This document shows positions 1 to 7,728 of a stretch of 64,000 nucleotides of DNA, one piece after another. Each line of letters starts with the position of its first letter. Position 1 is the stretch's first letter. A program made the position numbers and the translations under genes. The notes beneath the pieces are model-generated. The model saw only the letters and a list, made by a program, of their open reading frames with translations. It was not told the origin of the DNA and did no database searches. The stretch covers positions 62,001-126,000 of the forward strand of contig CALWNO010000001.1 in assembly GCA_944382785.1 (NCBI GenBank), written 5' to 3'. This DNA is from an uncultured Gemmiger sp. (GTDB lineage Bacteria > Bacillota > Clostridia > Oscillospirales > Ruminococcaceae).

Positions 1-109
1 GACCAATCAGACCATACAGGTGGCCTTTTTCAATTGTCATGTCCAGTTGGGAAACAGCCTGAAGACCACCAAAGGCGATGCCCAGGTTGCTGACCTCCAG
101 CAATGCCAT
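1..109 (-). CDS. livG: LivG-type ABC transporter ATPase, N-terminal fragment (runs off the left edge)
   Basis: Only the first 36 residues are in the window. They read MALLEVSNLGIAFGGLQAV and continue to a glycine-rich turn (HLYGLIG) just before where the Walker A loop should come. The FGGLQAV signature before the P-loop is typical of LivG, the ATPase of branched-chain amino acid importers. The ATG at 109 lies one base after the livM stop codon, so the two are translated from one message. Family assignment rests on the N-terminus plus the livK-livH-livM context. Confidence 0.85.
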   Translation of the reverse strand, partial: MALLEVSNLGIAFGGLQAVSQLDMTIEKGHLYGLIG

Positions 110-110
110 A

Positions 111-1187
111 TCAGGCCACCTCCTTCTTTTCGGGTTCGCCCTTCTTGGAGGAGAAGCGACCAATGATACGCTTGCGCCATGCGATGATCTGCGGGCTCTG
201 GTTAAAGATCATCACGACAATCAGCACAATGGCATAAATCAACATACGGTAATCCTGCAAGCCACGCAGTACTTCCGGCAAAACCGTGAGTAGCGCAGCT
301 GCAATGATCGAGCCCCGGATGCTGCCGATACCGCCCAGAACAACAAATACCAGGATCTGAATTGAGGTGTTGTAGTCGAATCGACTGGCCACCAGAGAGG
401 AATAATTCAAGCCGTACAGTACACCGGCAAACCCGGCGAACACAGCGGAAACCACAAAGGCGGTCAGTTTGAAGCGGGTCAGGTTGATACCAACGCTCTG
501 CGCCGCAATTTCATTATCACGAATGGCCATAATCGCACGGCCGGTGCGAGAGTTGATCAGGTTAAGAATGACAATCAGCGTGATCAGAATCAGCACAAAG
601 CCAATGGTGAACGTGGAGGCCTTTTTGATGCCGGTAATTCCCATAGCACCGTTAATCAATGTTTCGCCATCTGCGGAAAGTCCCATGGAATTGGCATCTG
701 TCAGGGAAAAATGAACACCGTTTTCATCTACGCCCAGATAAAGAGCATTGATGATATTTTTAATGATCTCGCCAAAGGCCAGGGTGACAATGGCAAGGTA
801 GTCACCAGACAGACGCAGAACGGGGACGCCCACGATCACACCGAAAATGCCGGCCACAATACCACCGACGATAAATGCCAGCGGAATCGCAACGAAGGCA
901 GGCAGGCTGTCCCCTACCAAGGTCCAGAGCAAAACACCGGAAAAAGCCCCCACGCTCATGAAGCCGGCATGCCCCAGGCTCAGCTCACCCAAAAAACCAA
1001 CCGTAAGATTCAGCGAAATAGCAAGCACCACATACGCACAGATAGGAACCAGCTGACCCTCAAAAGAGCGGGTGGTCAAACCTGCCCCCGAGAGAATCTG
1101 CACGACCAGATAAAATACAATCACAATGCCAAAGGTGATCAGGTTGCTTCTGGTCGTCTTTTTCATCGTTTTCAAACGGGACAACAC
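111..1187 (-). CDS. livM: Branched-chain amino acid ABC transporter permease LivM
   Basis: Inner-membrane permease that pairs with LivH to form the channel of a HAAT-family importer for leucine, isoleucine, valine or related amino acids. The protein is almost entirely hydrophobic, with the family block NLTVGFLGELSLGHAGFM after the first segments and the cytoplasmic EAA-like region with RDNEIAAQSVGIN that contacts the ATPase. The longest reading opens with a GTG at 1196, but that GTG sits inside a Shine-Dalgarno-like GAGGTGA at 1193-1199; the GTG at 1187, four bases after it, is the better start and gives 358 residues. An ATG at 1166 is a further possibility. The gene follows livH directly, the livH stop overlapping the ribosome site, and livG follows after one base. 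Confidence 0.93.
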   Translation of the reverse strand: MLSRLKTMKKTTRSNLITFGIVIVFYLVVQILSGAGLTTRSFEGQLVPICAYVVLAISLNLTVGFLGELSLGHAGFMSVGAFSGVLLWTLVGDSLPAFVAIPLAFIVGGIVAGIFGVIVGVPVLRLSGDYLAIVTLAFGEIIKNIINALYLGVDENGVHFSLTDANSMGLSADGETLINGAMGITGIKKASTFTIGFVLILITLIVILNLINSRTGRAIMAIRDNEIAAQSVGINLTRFKLTAFVVSAVFAGFAGVLYGLNYSSLVASRFDYNTSIQILVFVVLGGIGSIRGSIIAAALLTVLPEVLRGLQDYRMLIYAIVLIVVMIFNQSPQIIAWRKRIIGRFSSKKGEPEKKEVA

Positions 1188-1197
1188 GGATCTCACC

Positions 1198-2088
1198 TCA
1201 CACTTTCACATTGATTTTCTTGCCCAGCAGACCCGTCGGCTTGACAACCAGCACAACGATCAATACCAGGAAAACAATGGCATCCGACAATTGGGTCGAA
1301 ATGTAAGCTTTGCTGAGGTTTTCAATGACCCCCAGCAGAACACCACCCAGGAAAGCGCCCGGAATGGAACCGATACCGCCAAATACAGCAGCAACGAAAG
1401 CTTTGATACCGGGCATGGCGCCGGTGGTGGGAGAAAGGGTCGGATAAGACGAACACAGCAACGCGCCGGCCACAGCTGCCAGCGCAGAGCCGATGGCGAA
1501 AGTCAGCGCGATGGTGGCATTGACGTTAACCCCCATCAGCTGGGCGGCACCGCGGTCCTCGCTGACAGCCAGCATGGCGTGACCGGGAACCGTATGGTTG
1601 ACGAAAGCTGTCAGCGCAACCATGATGACTACACAAGCGATGATGGTGACAATTGCCTCCGCCGAAATGGTGAGTTTCCCGCCGAACAGTTCCAGCGGCT
1701 TCAGACCTGCACCTGCAACGATGGACTGGAAGCTCTTGGGATCAGGAGACCACATAAGCTGTGCCACCTGCTGCAGCAGATAGCTGACACCGATTGCAGT
1801 GATCAGGACAGCCAGGGAGGGAGCCTCCCGCAAGGGGCGATAAGCCACTCGCTCAATGACTGTGCCGAGAATTGTGCAGACCACCATGGAAACAACCACC
1901 GACAGAATGGGATTCCACCCAAATCCACCGAAGGCAAAAAAGATCACATAGCTGCCAATCATAATGATATCGCCGTGTGCAAAGTTCAGCATCTTGGCAA
2001 TGCCATACACCATGGTATAACCCAGGGCGATCAATGCGTAGACACTGCCCAGGCTGATACCACTGATCAGGTAGGACAAAAATTGCAT
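1198..2088 (-). CDS. livH: Branched-chain amino acid ABC transporter permease LivH
   Basis: Second permease of the Liv importer, about 296 residues with eight or so membrane segments. It begins MQFLSYLISGISLGSVYALI, the usual LivH N-terminus, and contains the LNFAHGDIIMIGSY block that marks LivH proteins and a C-terminal GGIGSIPGAFLGG motif. A longer in-frame reading to 2220 adds 44 residues with no family resemblance; I chose the ATG at 2088 because GAGGTG lies nine bases upstream and the protein then matches family length. It lies downstream of livK, separated by a stem-loop at 2247-2290, and its stop codon overlaps the livM ribosome site. Confidence 0.94.
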   Translation of the reverse strand: MQFLSYLISGISLGSVYALIALGYTMVYGIAKMLNFAHGDIIMIGSYVIFFAFGGFGWNPILSVVVSMVVCTILGTVIERVAYRPLREAPSLAVLITAIGVSYLLQQVAQLMWSPDPKSFQSIVAGAGLKPLELFGGKLTISAEAIVTIIACVVIMVALTAFVNHTVPGHAMLAVSEDRGAAQLMGVNVNATIALTFAIGSALAAVAGALLCSSYPTLSPTTGAMPGIKAFVAAVFGGIGSIPGAFLGGVLLGVIENLSKAYISTQLSDAIVFLVLIVVLVVKPTGLLGKKINVKV

Positions 2089-2246
2089 TGCGAAACACAC
2101 CTCACAGTTCCTATTTCTTTGTTTCGCTCCCCCCCTGATCCGAAACCATACGGAGGCAACAAAACCGAAAAGGCTTAATCGGTTGTAACGAGTTATAATT
2201 ACCCCGGTGAATCCGGGCAACAGGTCGAATTTAGTCGACGTACAGC

Positions 2247-2290
2247 AAAAAAGGCAAAGAGGGTTGCCGAATCACCGTTCGGACAACCCC
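2247..2290 (-). terminator. Stem-loop between livK and livH (terminator or attenuator)
   Basis: On the minus strand GGGTTG-CCGAA pairs with TTCGG-CAACCC around a six-base loop, followed by a run with several T residues. It sits after the livK stop and before livH. In Liv-type operons such a structure lets the binding protein be made in excess over the membrane parts; here that role is inferred. Confidence 0.75.
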
Positions 2291-2319
2291 CTTTGGCAAG
2301 TTTTGTTAAGTTCAGCAGA

Positions 2320-3540
2320 TTACTGTTTGCTGCTCATCAGAACATAAGCGCCATCCTGAACCTGATAAACCTTGGGGTCCTTGGTGATGGTGCCGTCTGC
2401 AGCCCAAGTCTGGTTCTCACCGGTGGTGCCGGAGAAGGTCATAGAGGTGAAAGCCGTCTTCAGAGCATCGCACATGTCCTCAGCGCTCATATCGGGAGTG
2501 ATGACACCGTCCTGCAGGCACTGGTAAACCGCATAAACGCAATCGTAAGCGTCAGCAGCAAACTGGTTCGGGGTCTCGGTGTAAGCGGCCTGATAAGCGG
2601 CAACAAAGGTCTTGGTGGTTTCATCTTCGCCGTAGGCAGAGAAGGGGCACAGCAGCATCAGGTCATTGGCCAGAGAAGTATCAAAGCCATCGATGCTCAA
2701 GATGCCGTCCATACCGTCACAACCAAAGAAAGCAGGTTCATAACCGATGTTGTTGGCTGCGATCAGGACCTGACTTGCCTGCTGATAGTAAATGGGCAGG
2801 AAAACCAGATCGGCACCAGCCTGCTGGCACTGGCTGACCTGAGTAGACAGGTCGGTGTTGTTATCCGCAGTGAAAGAAGAGGTCTGAACGATTTCCAGCC
2901 CCTTCGCCTCAGCCTCAGCCTGGAAAGCGGTATAAATACCGGTGGAGTAGGCATCGGAAGAATCGTAGATAATGCCGATGGCAGTGCCCAGAGAATTGGC
3001 AGCAATGTAATCAGCCGCAGTTTTGCCCTGGTTGGGATCGGTGAAGCACATCTGGAAGGCATTGCCCGCGCCGCTGTCCACGACATCCTGAGAAGATGCG
3101 GACGGGGTCAGCATGAAGATATTTTCACTGGCGCACTCGGCGGCAACACTGATGCTGGGATCGCTGGTGACAGGTCCAAGCAGAACCTGCATGCCGTCAT
3201 CCAGCAACTTGTTGAAAGCATTGACGGCCTTTTCGGAGTCGCTCTCATCATCCTCAAAGCTCAGCTCAAAGACGGTGTATCCGGCGGCGGCGTTGATCTC
3301 GTCAACAGCCAGCTGCTCGCCATTCTTAACAGCGGTACCATACTGAGCGTTTGCACCGGTCACAGGGCCAATGCCACCCAGTTTGATGGGAGTGGTCTCG
3401 CCGGCAGCAGAAGCCTCGGCGGTGGCAGCGGTGGAATCGCCGGTGCCGGAAGCAGCAGAACTGCTGTCACCGGTGGAACCGCAAGCTGCCAGACTCAGAA
3501 CCATGGCAGAAGCCAAAGCTGCACTGATAAGCTTTTTCAT
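2320..3540 (-). CDS. livK: Branched-chain amino acid ABC transporter substrate-binding lipoprotein
   Basis: Extracellular lipoprotein that captures the substrate for the Liv importer. The signal peptide MKKLISAALASAMVLSLAAC ends in a lipobox LAAC with the lipidated cysteine at residue 20, followed by a Ser/Ala/Thr-rich linker to about residue 50. The mature part begins IKLGGIGPVTGANAQYGTAVKNG, the classic start of periplasmic-binding fold type I Leu/Ile/Val receptors, and is of usual length. The ATG at 3540 has AGGAGGGAA upstream and a strong promoter at 3625-3653. It is the first gene of the operon and is followed by a stem-loop. Substrate specificity cannot be read from sequence alone; amides or other hydrophobic amino acids are possible. 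Confidence 0.93.
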   Translation of the reverse strand: MKKLISAALASAMVLSLAACGSTGDSSSAASGTGDSTAATAEASAAGETTPIKLGGIGPVTGANAQYGTAVKNGEQLAVDEINAAAGYTVFELSFEDDESDSEKAVNAFNKLLDDGMQVLLGPVTSDPSISVAAECASENIFMLTPSASSQDVVDSGAGNAFQMCFTDPNQGKTAADYIAANSLGTAIGIIYDSSDAYSTGIYTAFQAEAEAKGLEIVQTSSFTADNNTDLSTQVSQCQQAGADLVFLPIYYQQASQVLIAANNIGYEPAFFGCDGMDGILSIDGFDTSLANDLMLLCPFSAYGEDETTKTFVAAYQAAYTETPNQFAADAYDCVYAVYQCLQDGVITPDMSAEDMCDALKTAFTSMTFSGTTGENQTWAADGTITKDPKVYQVQDGAYVLMSSKQ

Positions 3541-3624
3541 AATATTTCCCTCCTAATAATCACAACGCCTGCTGAAAATGCTCTTCAGCCGGGCCGCACA
3601 CGCCCGACGTTGTTATATAAAGGT

Positions 3625-3653
3625 ATTATAGTCTTCCCTAACAGATTGTTCAA
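3625..3653 (-). promoter_or_regulatory. Sigma-A promoter of the liv operon
   Basis: Reading the minus strand, TTGAAC (3653-3648), a 17-base spacer and a perfect TATAAT (3630-3625). It lies about 85 bases upstream of the livK ATG and diverges from the xpt promoter. Confidence 0.85.
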
Positions 3654-3780
3654 TGTGTTAAATCGACATAGTTTGTTTACATATTTTTCATTTTATTAGT
3701 CGCTTTTCACAAAGTTTGGTTACAGAAGTTTAACATTTCGTCGCCCTGCCTATGGAAACGTCTTTTTTTATGTAAAAGGA

Positions 3781-3809
3781 TTGCAAAATTTGTCGGAATT
3801 CGGCATAAT
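3781..3809 (+). promoter_or_regulatory. Sigma-A promoter of xpt
   Basis: TTGCAA (3781-3786), 17-base spacer, CATAAT (3804-3809). Transcription would start near 3816, leaving a leader of under 20 bases. That is too short for the purine riboswitch often found before xpt, and none is visible upstream either. Confidence 0.8.
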
Positions 3810-3832
3810 AGAAACAATAGGATGAAAGGGGT

Positions 3833-4426
3833 ATGGATAGTTCGATGAAATTACTGGAAGAGCGCATTAGAAAAGATGGTCAGGTTCGCCCGGGGAACGT
3901 TCTTAAGGTGGACTGTTTCCTGAACCACCAGCTGGACGTGGAACTTCTGGACGAAATCGGCGCCGAATTCAAGCGTATTTTCGGCACGGAAGGGGTCAAT
4001 AAAATTCTGACCATCGAAGCTTCCGGCATTGCCATCGCCTGCATGACGGCTCGTCATTTTAATGTGCCGGTGGTCTTTGCCAAAAAAGCCAAGAGCAAAA
4101 ACATTGACGGAGATGTATTCACCTCCAAAGTTCACTCGTATACATACGGCAAGGAATATGAGATCACTCTGGCCAAAAAGTTTCTGGGACCGGAGGATCG
4201 TGTTCTGATCCTGGATGACTTCCTGGCAAATGGAAAAGCCATGCGTGGGTTGCTGGATGTGTGCAAGCAGGCCGGCGCCACGGTTGTCGGCATCGGTGTG
4301 TGCATCGAAAAAGGATTCCAGACAGGTGGTCAGGAACTGCGGAGTGAAGGCTATAAACTGGCCAGTCTGGCCATTGTGGACCGCATGGAAGACGACGGCG
4401 CCCTGGTATTCCGCGCTCAGGACTGA
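3833..4426 (+). CDS. xpt: Xanthine phosphoribosyltransferase
   Basis: Cytoplasmic salvage enzyme that joins xanthine to PRPP to make XMP. The sequence follows Bacillus subtilis Xpt closely: LKVDCFLNHQ near the start, the TIEASGIA block, PVVFAKKAKS, and the PRPP-binding loop VLILDDFLANGKAM around residues 123-136. The ATG at 3833 has AGGA about ten bases upstream; a second ATG at 3845 would give 193 residues, which matches the usual length and aligned N-terminus better, so the true start may be 3845. It is a single-gene unit with its own promoter and a strong terminator. No purine riboswitch is seen, so control may differ from that of Bacillus. Confidence 0.95.
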   Translation: MDSSMKLLEERIRKDGQVRPGNVLKVDCFLNHQLDVELLDEIGAEFKRIFGTEGVNKILTIEASGIAIACMTARHFNVPVVFAKKAKSKNIDGDVFTSKVHSYTYGKEYEITLAKKFLGPEDRVLILDDFLANGKAMRGLLDVCKQAGATVVGIGVCIEKGFQTGGQELRSEGYKLASLAIVDRMEDDGALVFRAQD

Positions 4427-4451
4427 GTTGATACAGAATCCATAAAAGGAT

Positions 4452-4496
4452 AAAAGAAAACGTGTCCGCTACAGAAAGCGGACACGTTTTCTTTTG
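4452..4496. terminator. Strong rho-independent terminator after xpt
   Basis: A perfect 15-base stem, GAAAACGTGTCCGCT pairing with its reverse complement, with a six-base loop, followed by TTTT on plus and preceded by AAAA, so it can act in both directions. Confidence 0.92.
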
Positions 4497-4548
4497 TGTG
4501 CCATAGACACAAGCCGAGGTTCCCCGCCCTGCCCTTCTGCCAAAGGCA

Positions 4549-4580
4549 CAAAAAAGAGCCGCACGGCTTCGTGCGGCTCT
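4549..4580 (-). terminator. Terminator of the rpsB-tsf operon
   Basis: On the minus strand GAGCCGCACG and CGTGCGGCTC form a stem with a very short loop (4556-4579), followed by TTTTTTG. It lies just after the tsf stop codon and abuts the xpt terminator, giving convergent transcripts two separate stops. Confidence 0.92.
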
Positions 4581-4594
4581 CACTATTGCAAAAA

Positions 4595-5512
4595 TTAGCC
4601 CTTGATGGCAGCAGCGACTTCAGCAGCGAAGTCCTCGTTGCGTTTCTCCAGGCCTTCGCCCTTGACGAAGTGGGTGAATTCGACGATCTTGATATCGCCG
4701 CCCAGTTCCTTGGCGGTGGCAGCAACGTACTTGTTGACGTCCATGCTGCCGTCCTTGATGAAAGCCTGATCCACCAGGCAGTTCTCCTTGTAGAACTTGC
4801 CCAGCTTGCCCACAGCCATCTTTTCCTTGATCGCGTCAGGCTTGTTGGCAGTCTTAGGATCGTTGGCCATCTGAGCCAGGATGATCTCCTTCTCCTTGTC
4901 GATGACGGAAGCGGGAACCGCAGCCTCGTTCAGGTAGCTGGGATTGGCAGCTGCAACCTGCATGGCAATGTCCTTGCCGAAAGCTGCAAAGCCTTCCTTG
5001 GCAGCCACTTCATCGGAAGTTTCGAACTTCACAATGACGCCATGGGTACCGCCGCCATGGACATACGCGGCGCAATGGCCCTCATAACGGGCAAAGCGGC
5101 GAACCTTGATGTTCTCCTTGATGACCAGGATCAGAGCCTTCAGAGCGTCGTCAACGGTGCCGTCGCCCATCTTGCAGCCCATCAGAGCCTCCACGTCGGC
5201 AGGGTTGGCTTCAGCAATGACATTGGCCAGATTCTTGGTGAACTCAACGAACTTTTCGTTCTTGGCAACGAAGTCGGTCTCGGCATTCACTTCGACGACG
5301 ACAGCGCAGTTGGGATAAGAAACGGCATACACCATGCCTTCGGCGGCAATACGGCCAGCCTTCTTGGTGGCGGTGGCCAGACCCTGCTCACGCAGGATCT
5401 CGATAGCCTTGGCGAAATCGCCGTCAGCCTGGGTCAGAGCCTTCTTGCACTCCATCATGCCGCAGTCGGTCTGCTTGCGCAGTTCCATAACGTCCTTAGC
5501 AGAAATAGCCAT
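4595..5512 (-). CDS. tsf: Translation elongation factor Ts
   Basis: Guanine-nucleotide exchange factor that recycles EF-Tu from GDP to GTP. The N-terminal UBA-like domain MAISAKDVMELRKQTDCGMMECKKAL and the following GLATATKKAGRIAAEG segment are hallmark EF-Ts sequences; the TDFVAKNEKF motif that inserts into EF-Tu is present near residue 80. At 305 residues it is normal length. The ATG at 5512 has AAAGGACG upstream. It is the second gene of the rpsB-tsf operon, 58 bases after rpsB, and is closed by a terminator. Confidence 0.98.
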   Translation of the reverse strand: MAISAKDVMELRKQTDCGMMECKKALTQADGDFAKAIEILREQGLATATKKAGRIAAEGMVYAVSYPNCAVVVEVNAETDFVAKNEKFVEFTKNLANVIAEANPADVEALMGCKMGDGTVDDALKALILVIKENIKVRRFARYEGHCAAYVHGGGTHGVIVKFETSDEVAAKEGFAAFGKDIAMQVAAANPSYLNEAAVPASVIDKEKEIILAQMANDPKTANKPDAIKEKMAVGKLGKFYKENCLVDQAFIKDGSMDVNKYVAATAKELGGDIKIVEFTHFVKGEGLEKRNEDFAAEVAAAIKG

Positions 5513-5570
5513 AACGTATCGTCCTTTCTTTGAAAAAAGTCAGCGTTGAATCGGATCGTACTGCTTCAGA

Positions 5571-6290
5571 TCAAGCCTCGGCAGTCTCGGCGGCAGGAGC
5601 ATCCTGCACGCCCTGCTTGCCTTCCAGAGCCGCATCGGCCATGGCAGCAGAGATCAGCTTGACAGCGCGGATGGCGTCGTCATTGCCGGGGATGACGTAA
5701 TCGATCTCATCGGGATCACAGTTGGTATCAACAATGGCCACGATGGGGATGTGCAGCTTGCGGGCCTCAGAAACGGCGATGCGCTCCTTGTGGGGGTCAA
5801 CAATGAACAGAGCCTTCGGCAGGGTCTTCATGTTCTTGACGCCGCCCAGGTACTTGTCCAGCTTTTCCATCTCCAGTTCCAGCTTGACAACTTCCTTCTT
5901 GGGCAGCAGATCAAAAGTGCCGTCTTCCTGCATGGTCTTCAGCTGCTCCATACGGTCGATGCGCTTGCGGATGGTGCGGAAGTTGGTCAGCATACCGCCC
6001 AGCCAACGAGCGTTGACGAAGTGCATGCCGCAGCGGGTAGCCTCGTCACGGATGGACTCCTGAGCCTGCTTCTTGGTGCCGACGAACAGGATCTCGCCGC
6101 CGTTGGCAGCGGTGTCGCGCACAAAGTTATAAGCCTCATCCAGCTTCTTCACGGTCTTCTGCAGATCGATGATGTAGATGCCGTTGCGCTCGGTGAAGAT
6201 ATACTTCGCCATCTTGGGGTTCCAGCGACGGGTCTGGTGGCCAAAGTGGACACCGGCTTCGAGAAGCTGCTTCATAGAAACGACTGCCAT
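5571..6290 (-). CDS. rpsB: 30S ribosomal protein S2
   Basis: Small-subunit ribosomal protein needed for S1 docking. [20 protein letters not shown] and [17 protein letters not shown] near the start and [14 protein letters not shown] in the middle are diagnostic of S2. The open frame extends upstream to 6389, but the ATG at 6290, preceded by GGAGGAAATTATT, gives a 239-residue protein of family length. The C-terminal tail is short, acidic and Ala-rich. It is first in the rpsB-tsf operon, with a promoter at 6415-6443. Confidence 0.98.
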   Translation of the reverse strand: MAVVSMKQLLEAGVHFGHQTRRWNPKMAKYIFTERNGIYIIDLQKTVKKLDEAYNFVRDTAANGGEILFVGTKKQAQESIRDEATRCGMHFVNARWLGGMLTNFRTIRKRIDRMEQLKTMQEDGTFDLLPKKEVVKLELEMEKLDKYLGGVKNMKTLPKALFIVDPHKERIAVSEARKLHIPIVAIVDTNCDPDEIDYVIPGNDDAIRAVKLISAAMADAALEGKQGVQDAPAAETAEA

Positions 6291-6414
6291 AATAATTTCC
6301 TCCAAAAATTTAGTTTTACCCTCCGCACCACGTAATTGTTTTCTAACCTTTCTGTTCCCAGTATGGGCCATTCGGGCACAAAAAAACAACGCAATGCGTG
6401 TGTATTGCCGAAAT

Positions 6415-6443
6415 ATAATACCACAATGTCAAGGGGATTGCAA
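6415..6443 (-). promoter_or_regulatory. Sigma-A promoter of rpsB-tsf
   Basis: On the minus strand TTGCAA (6443-6438), 17-base spacer ending in TGG, then TATTAT (6420-6415), an extended -10. It leaves a leader of about 120 bases before rpsB, long enough for S2 autoregulation, though I could not identify a defined structure. Confidence 0.75.
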
Positions 6444-6529
6444 GTATTTTTTATAAAAATATGCGATATTCAAGGGAAAACAGCGCCCATATCCCCTATT
6501 CCGGTCCCGTAAAGAATCAGATCAGACAC

Positions 6530-6562
6530 AAAAAAGTGGAGCCGGGCGTGTGCACCGGCTCC
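6530..6562 (-). terminator. Terminator of pfkA
   Basis: Minus-strand stem GGAGCCGG/CCGGCTCC (6538-6562) followed by ACTTTTTT, 16 bases after the pfkA stop codon. Confidence 0.9.
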
Positions 6563-6577
6563 GCCGTATCGCCTTAT

Positions 6578-7552
6578 TCAGATAGAAATGGCATTGCAGA
6601 CCTCAATCTCGCTGGGATCAATGGTCTTGTGCATGGACAGTGCCACATTGACATCATAGTCCACGATCTTGCCTGCGGAGACTGCAACCACACGATTATA
6701 GATACCTTTATCCAGCAGGTCAATGGCGTGATACCCCATCAGAGAAGCGTTCACACGGTCACGAACCGTGGGAGAACCGCCACGCTGAATATGGCCCAGA
6801 ACGGTGGCACGGGAATCCACACCCGTGACTGCCTGGATCTGATTGGCCAGCTCCTGCGCACCGATCACGCCTTCGGACACAATGATGATGAAATGCTTTT
6901 TGCCGGTAAACTGGGTCTGCCGCATCCGCTGCAGAATATCCCGCTCAAAATCGAAGGGACGTTCCGGCAGCAGAACAGCCAGGGCTCCAGTAGCAATGCC
7001 CACATTCAGAGCAATGTAACCAGCATGGTGTCCCATGACCTCAACCACGCTGCAGCGGTCATGGCTCTGGGTGGTATCGCGCAGTTTGTCAATGGCTTCC
7101 ACTGCCGTATTCATGGCCGTATCGTAACCGATGGTATATTCGCTGCAGGCAATATCATTATCGATGGTGCCGGGGATGCCGATGCAGGGAATTCCCTGGT
7201 TGGCCAGAGCACGAGCCCCCATGAAAGAGCCGTCACCGCCGATCACCACAAGGGCGTCGATGCCCAGTTCCTTGCAGCGGGCCAAGCCCTTGGCCTGCCC
7301 TTCTTTGGTCTTGAACTCCAGGCAGCGGGCCGTATACAGGATGGTGCCGCCCCGGTGGATGATCTCAGACACGCTGCGCACATTCATCTCGTAGCATTCG
7401 CCGTTGATCAGGCCATTGTAGCCGCGCTGGATGCCCATCATGCGATATCCACGGGTAATACCGGTGCGCACAATGGCGCGAACGGCAGCGTTCATACCGG
7501 GCGCATCACCGCCGCTGGTCAAGACGCCGATGGTTTTAATCTCCTTAGCCAT
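6578..7552 (-). CDS. pfkA: ATP-dependent 6-phosphofructokinase
   Basis: Commits glucose to glycolysis by phosphorylating fructose 6-phosphate. GVLTSGGDAPGMNAAVRA carries the ATP-binding glycines, IGGDGSFMGA the nucleotide site, and GTIDNDIACSEYTIGYDTA the catalytic TIDND block whose aspartate is the base. GYTP-type effector-site sequence is replaced by the usual bacterial GITRGYRMMGIQRGYNGLI. The Asp after the ATP-site glycines (GGDG) suggests ATP rather than pyrophosphate as donor. At 324 residues it is standard. The ATG at 7552 has GGGAGGGAAATCT upstream. It is transcribed alone from an extended -10 promoter at 7673-7678 and ends in its own terminator. Confidence 0.97.
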   Translation of the reverse strand: MAKEIKTIGVLTSGGDAPGMNAAVRAIVRTGITRGYRMMGIQRGYNGLINGECYEMNVRSVSEIIHRGGTILYTARCLEFKTKEGQAKGLARCKELGIDALVVIGGDGSFMGARALANQGIPCIGIPGTIDNDIACSEYTIGYDTAMNTAVEAIDKLRDTTQSHDRCSVVEVMGHHAGYIALNVGIATGALAVLLPERPFDFERDILQRMRQTQFTGKKHFIIIVSEGVIGAQELANQIQAVTGVDSRATVLGHIQRGGSPTVRDRVNASLMGYHAIDLLDKGIYNRVVAVSAGKIVDYDVNVALSMHKTIDPSEIEVCNAISI

Positions 7553-7672
7553 AGATTTCCCTCCCGTTAAATCAAAGGCTTGGCGTTTTTTACTCCGTTT
7601 TGCGGGTATTCCGCCAATGGGGATACGGCCTTTTCCGGCCGTGTGTTAAAGGTGTAACAATCCCCGTAAAGT

Positions 7673-7683
7673 ATTATACCATA
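7673..7683 (-). promoter_or_regulatory. Extended -10 promoter of pfkA
   Basis: Minus-strand TATGGTATAAT, a perfect TATAAT (7678-7673) with the TGn extension; no good -35 at 17 bases. The leader holds a GGCCGGAAAAGGCC hairpin and runs about 115 bases to the ATG. Confidence 0.65.
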
Positions 7684-7728
7684 TACAAGCCCTGCCAATT
7701 ATGGACAAATCTTGCAAAAGATATGGAT

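Noticed and set aside
3752..3767. cre site between livK and xpt promoters
   Set aside because: Only the TGGAAACG core matches; the second half does not fit the consensus.
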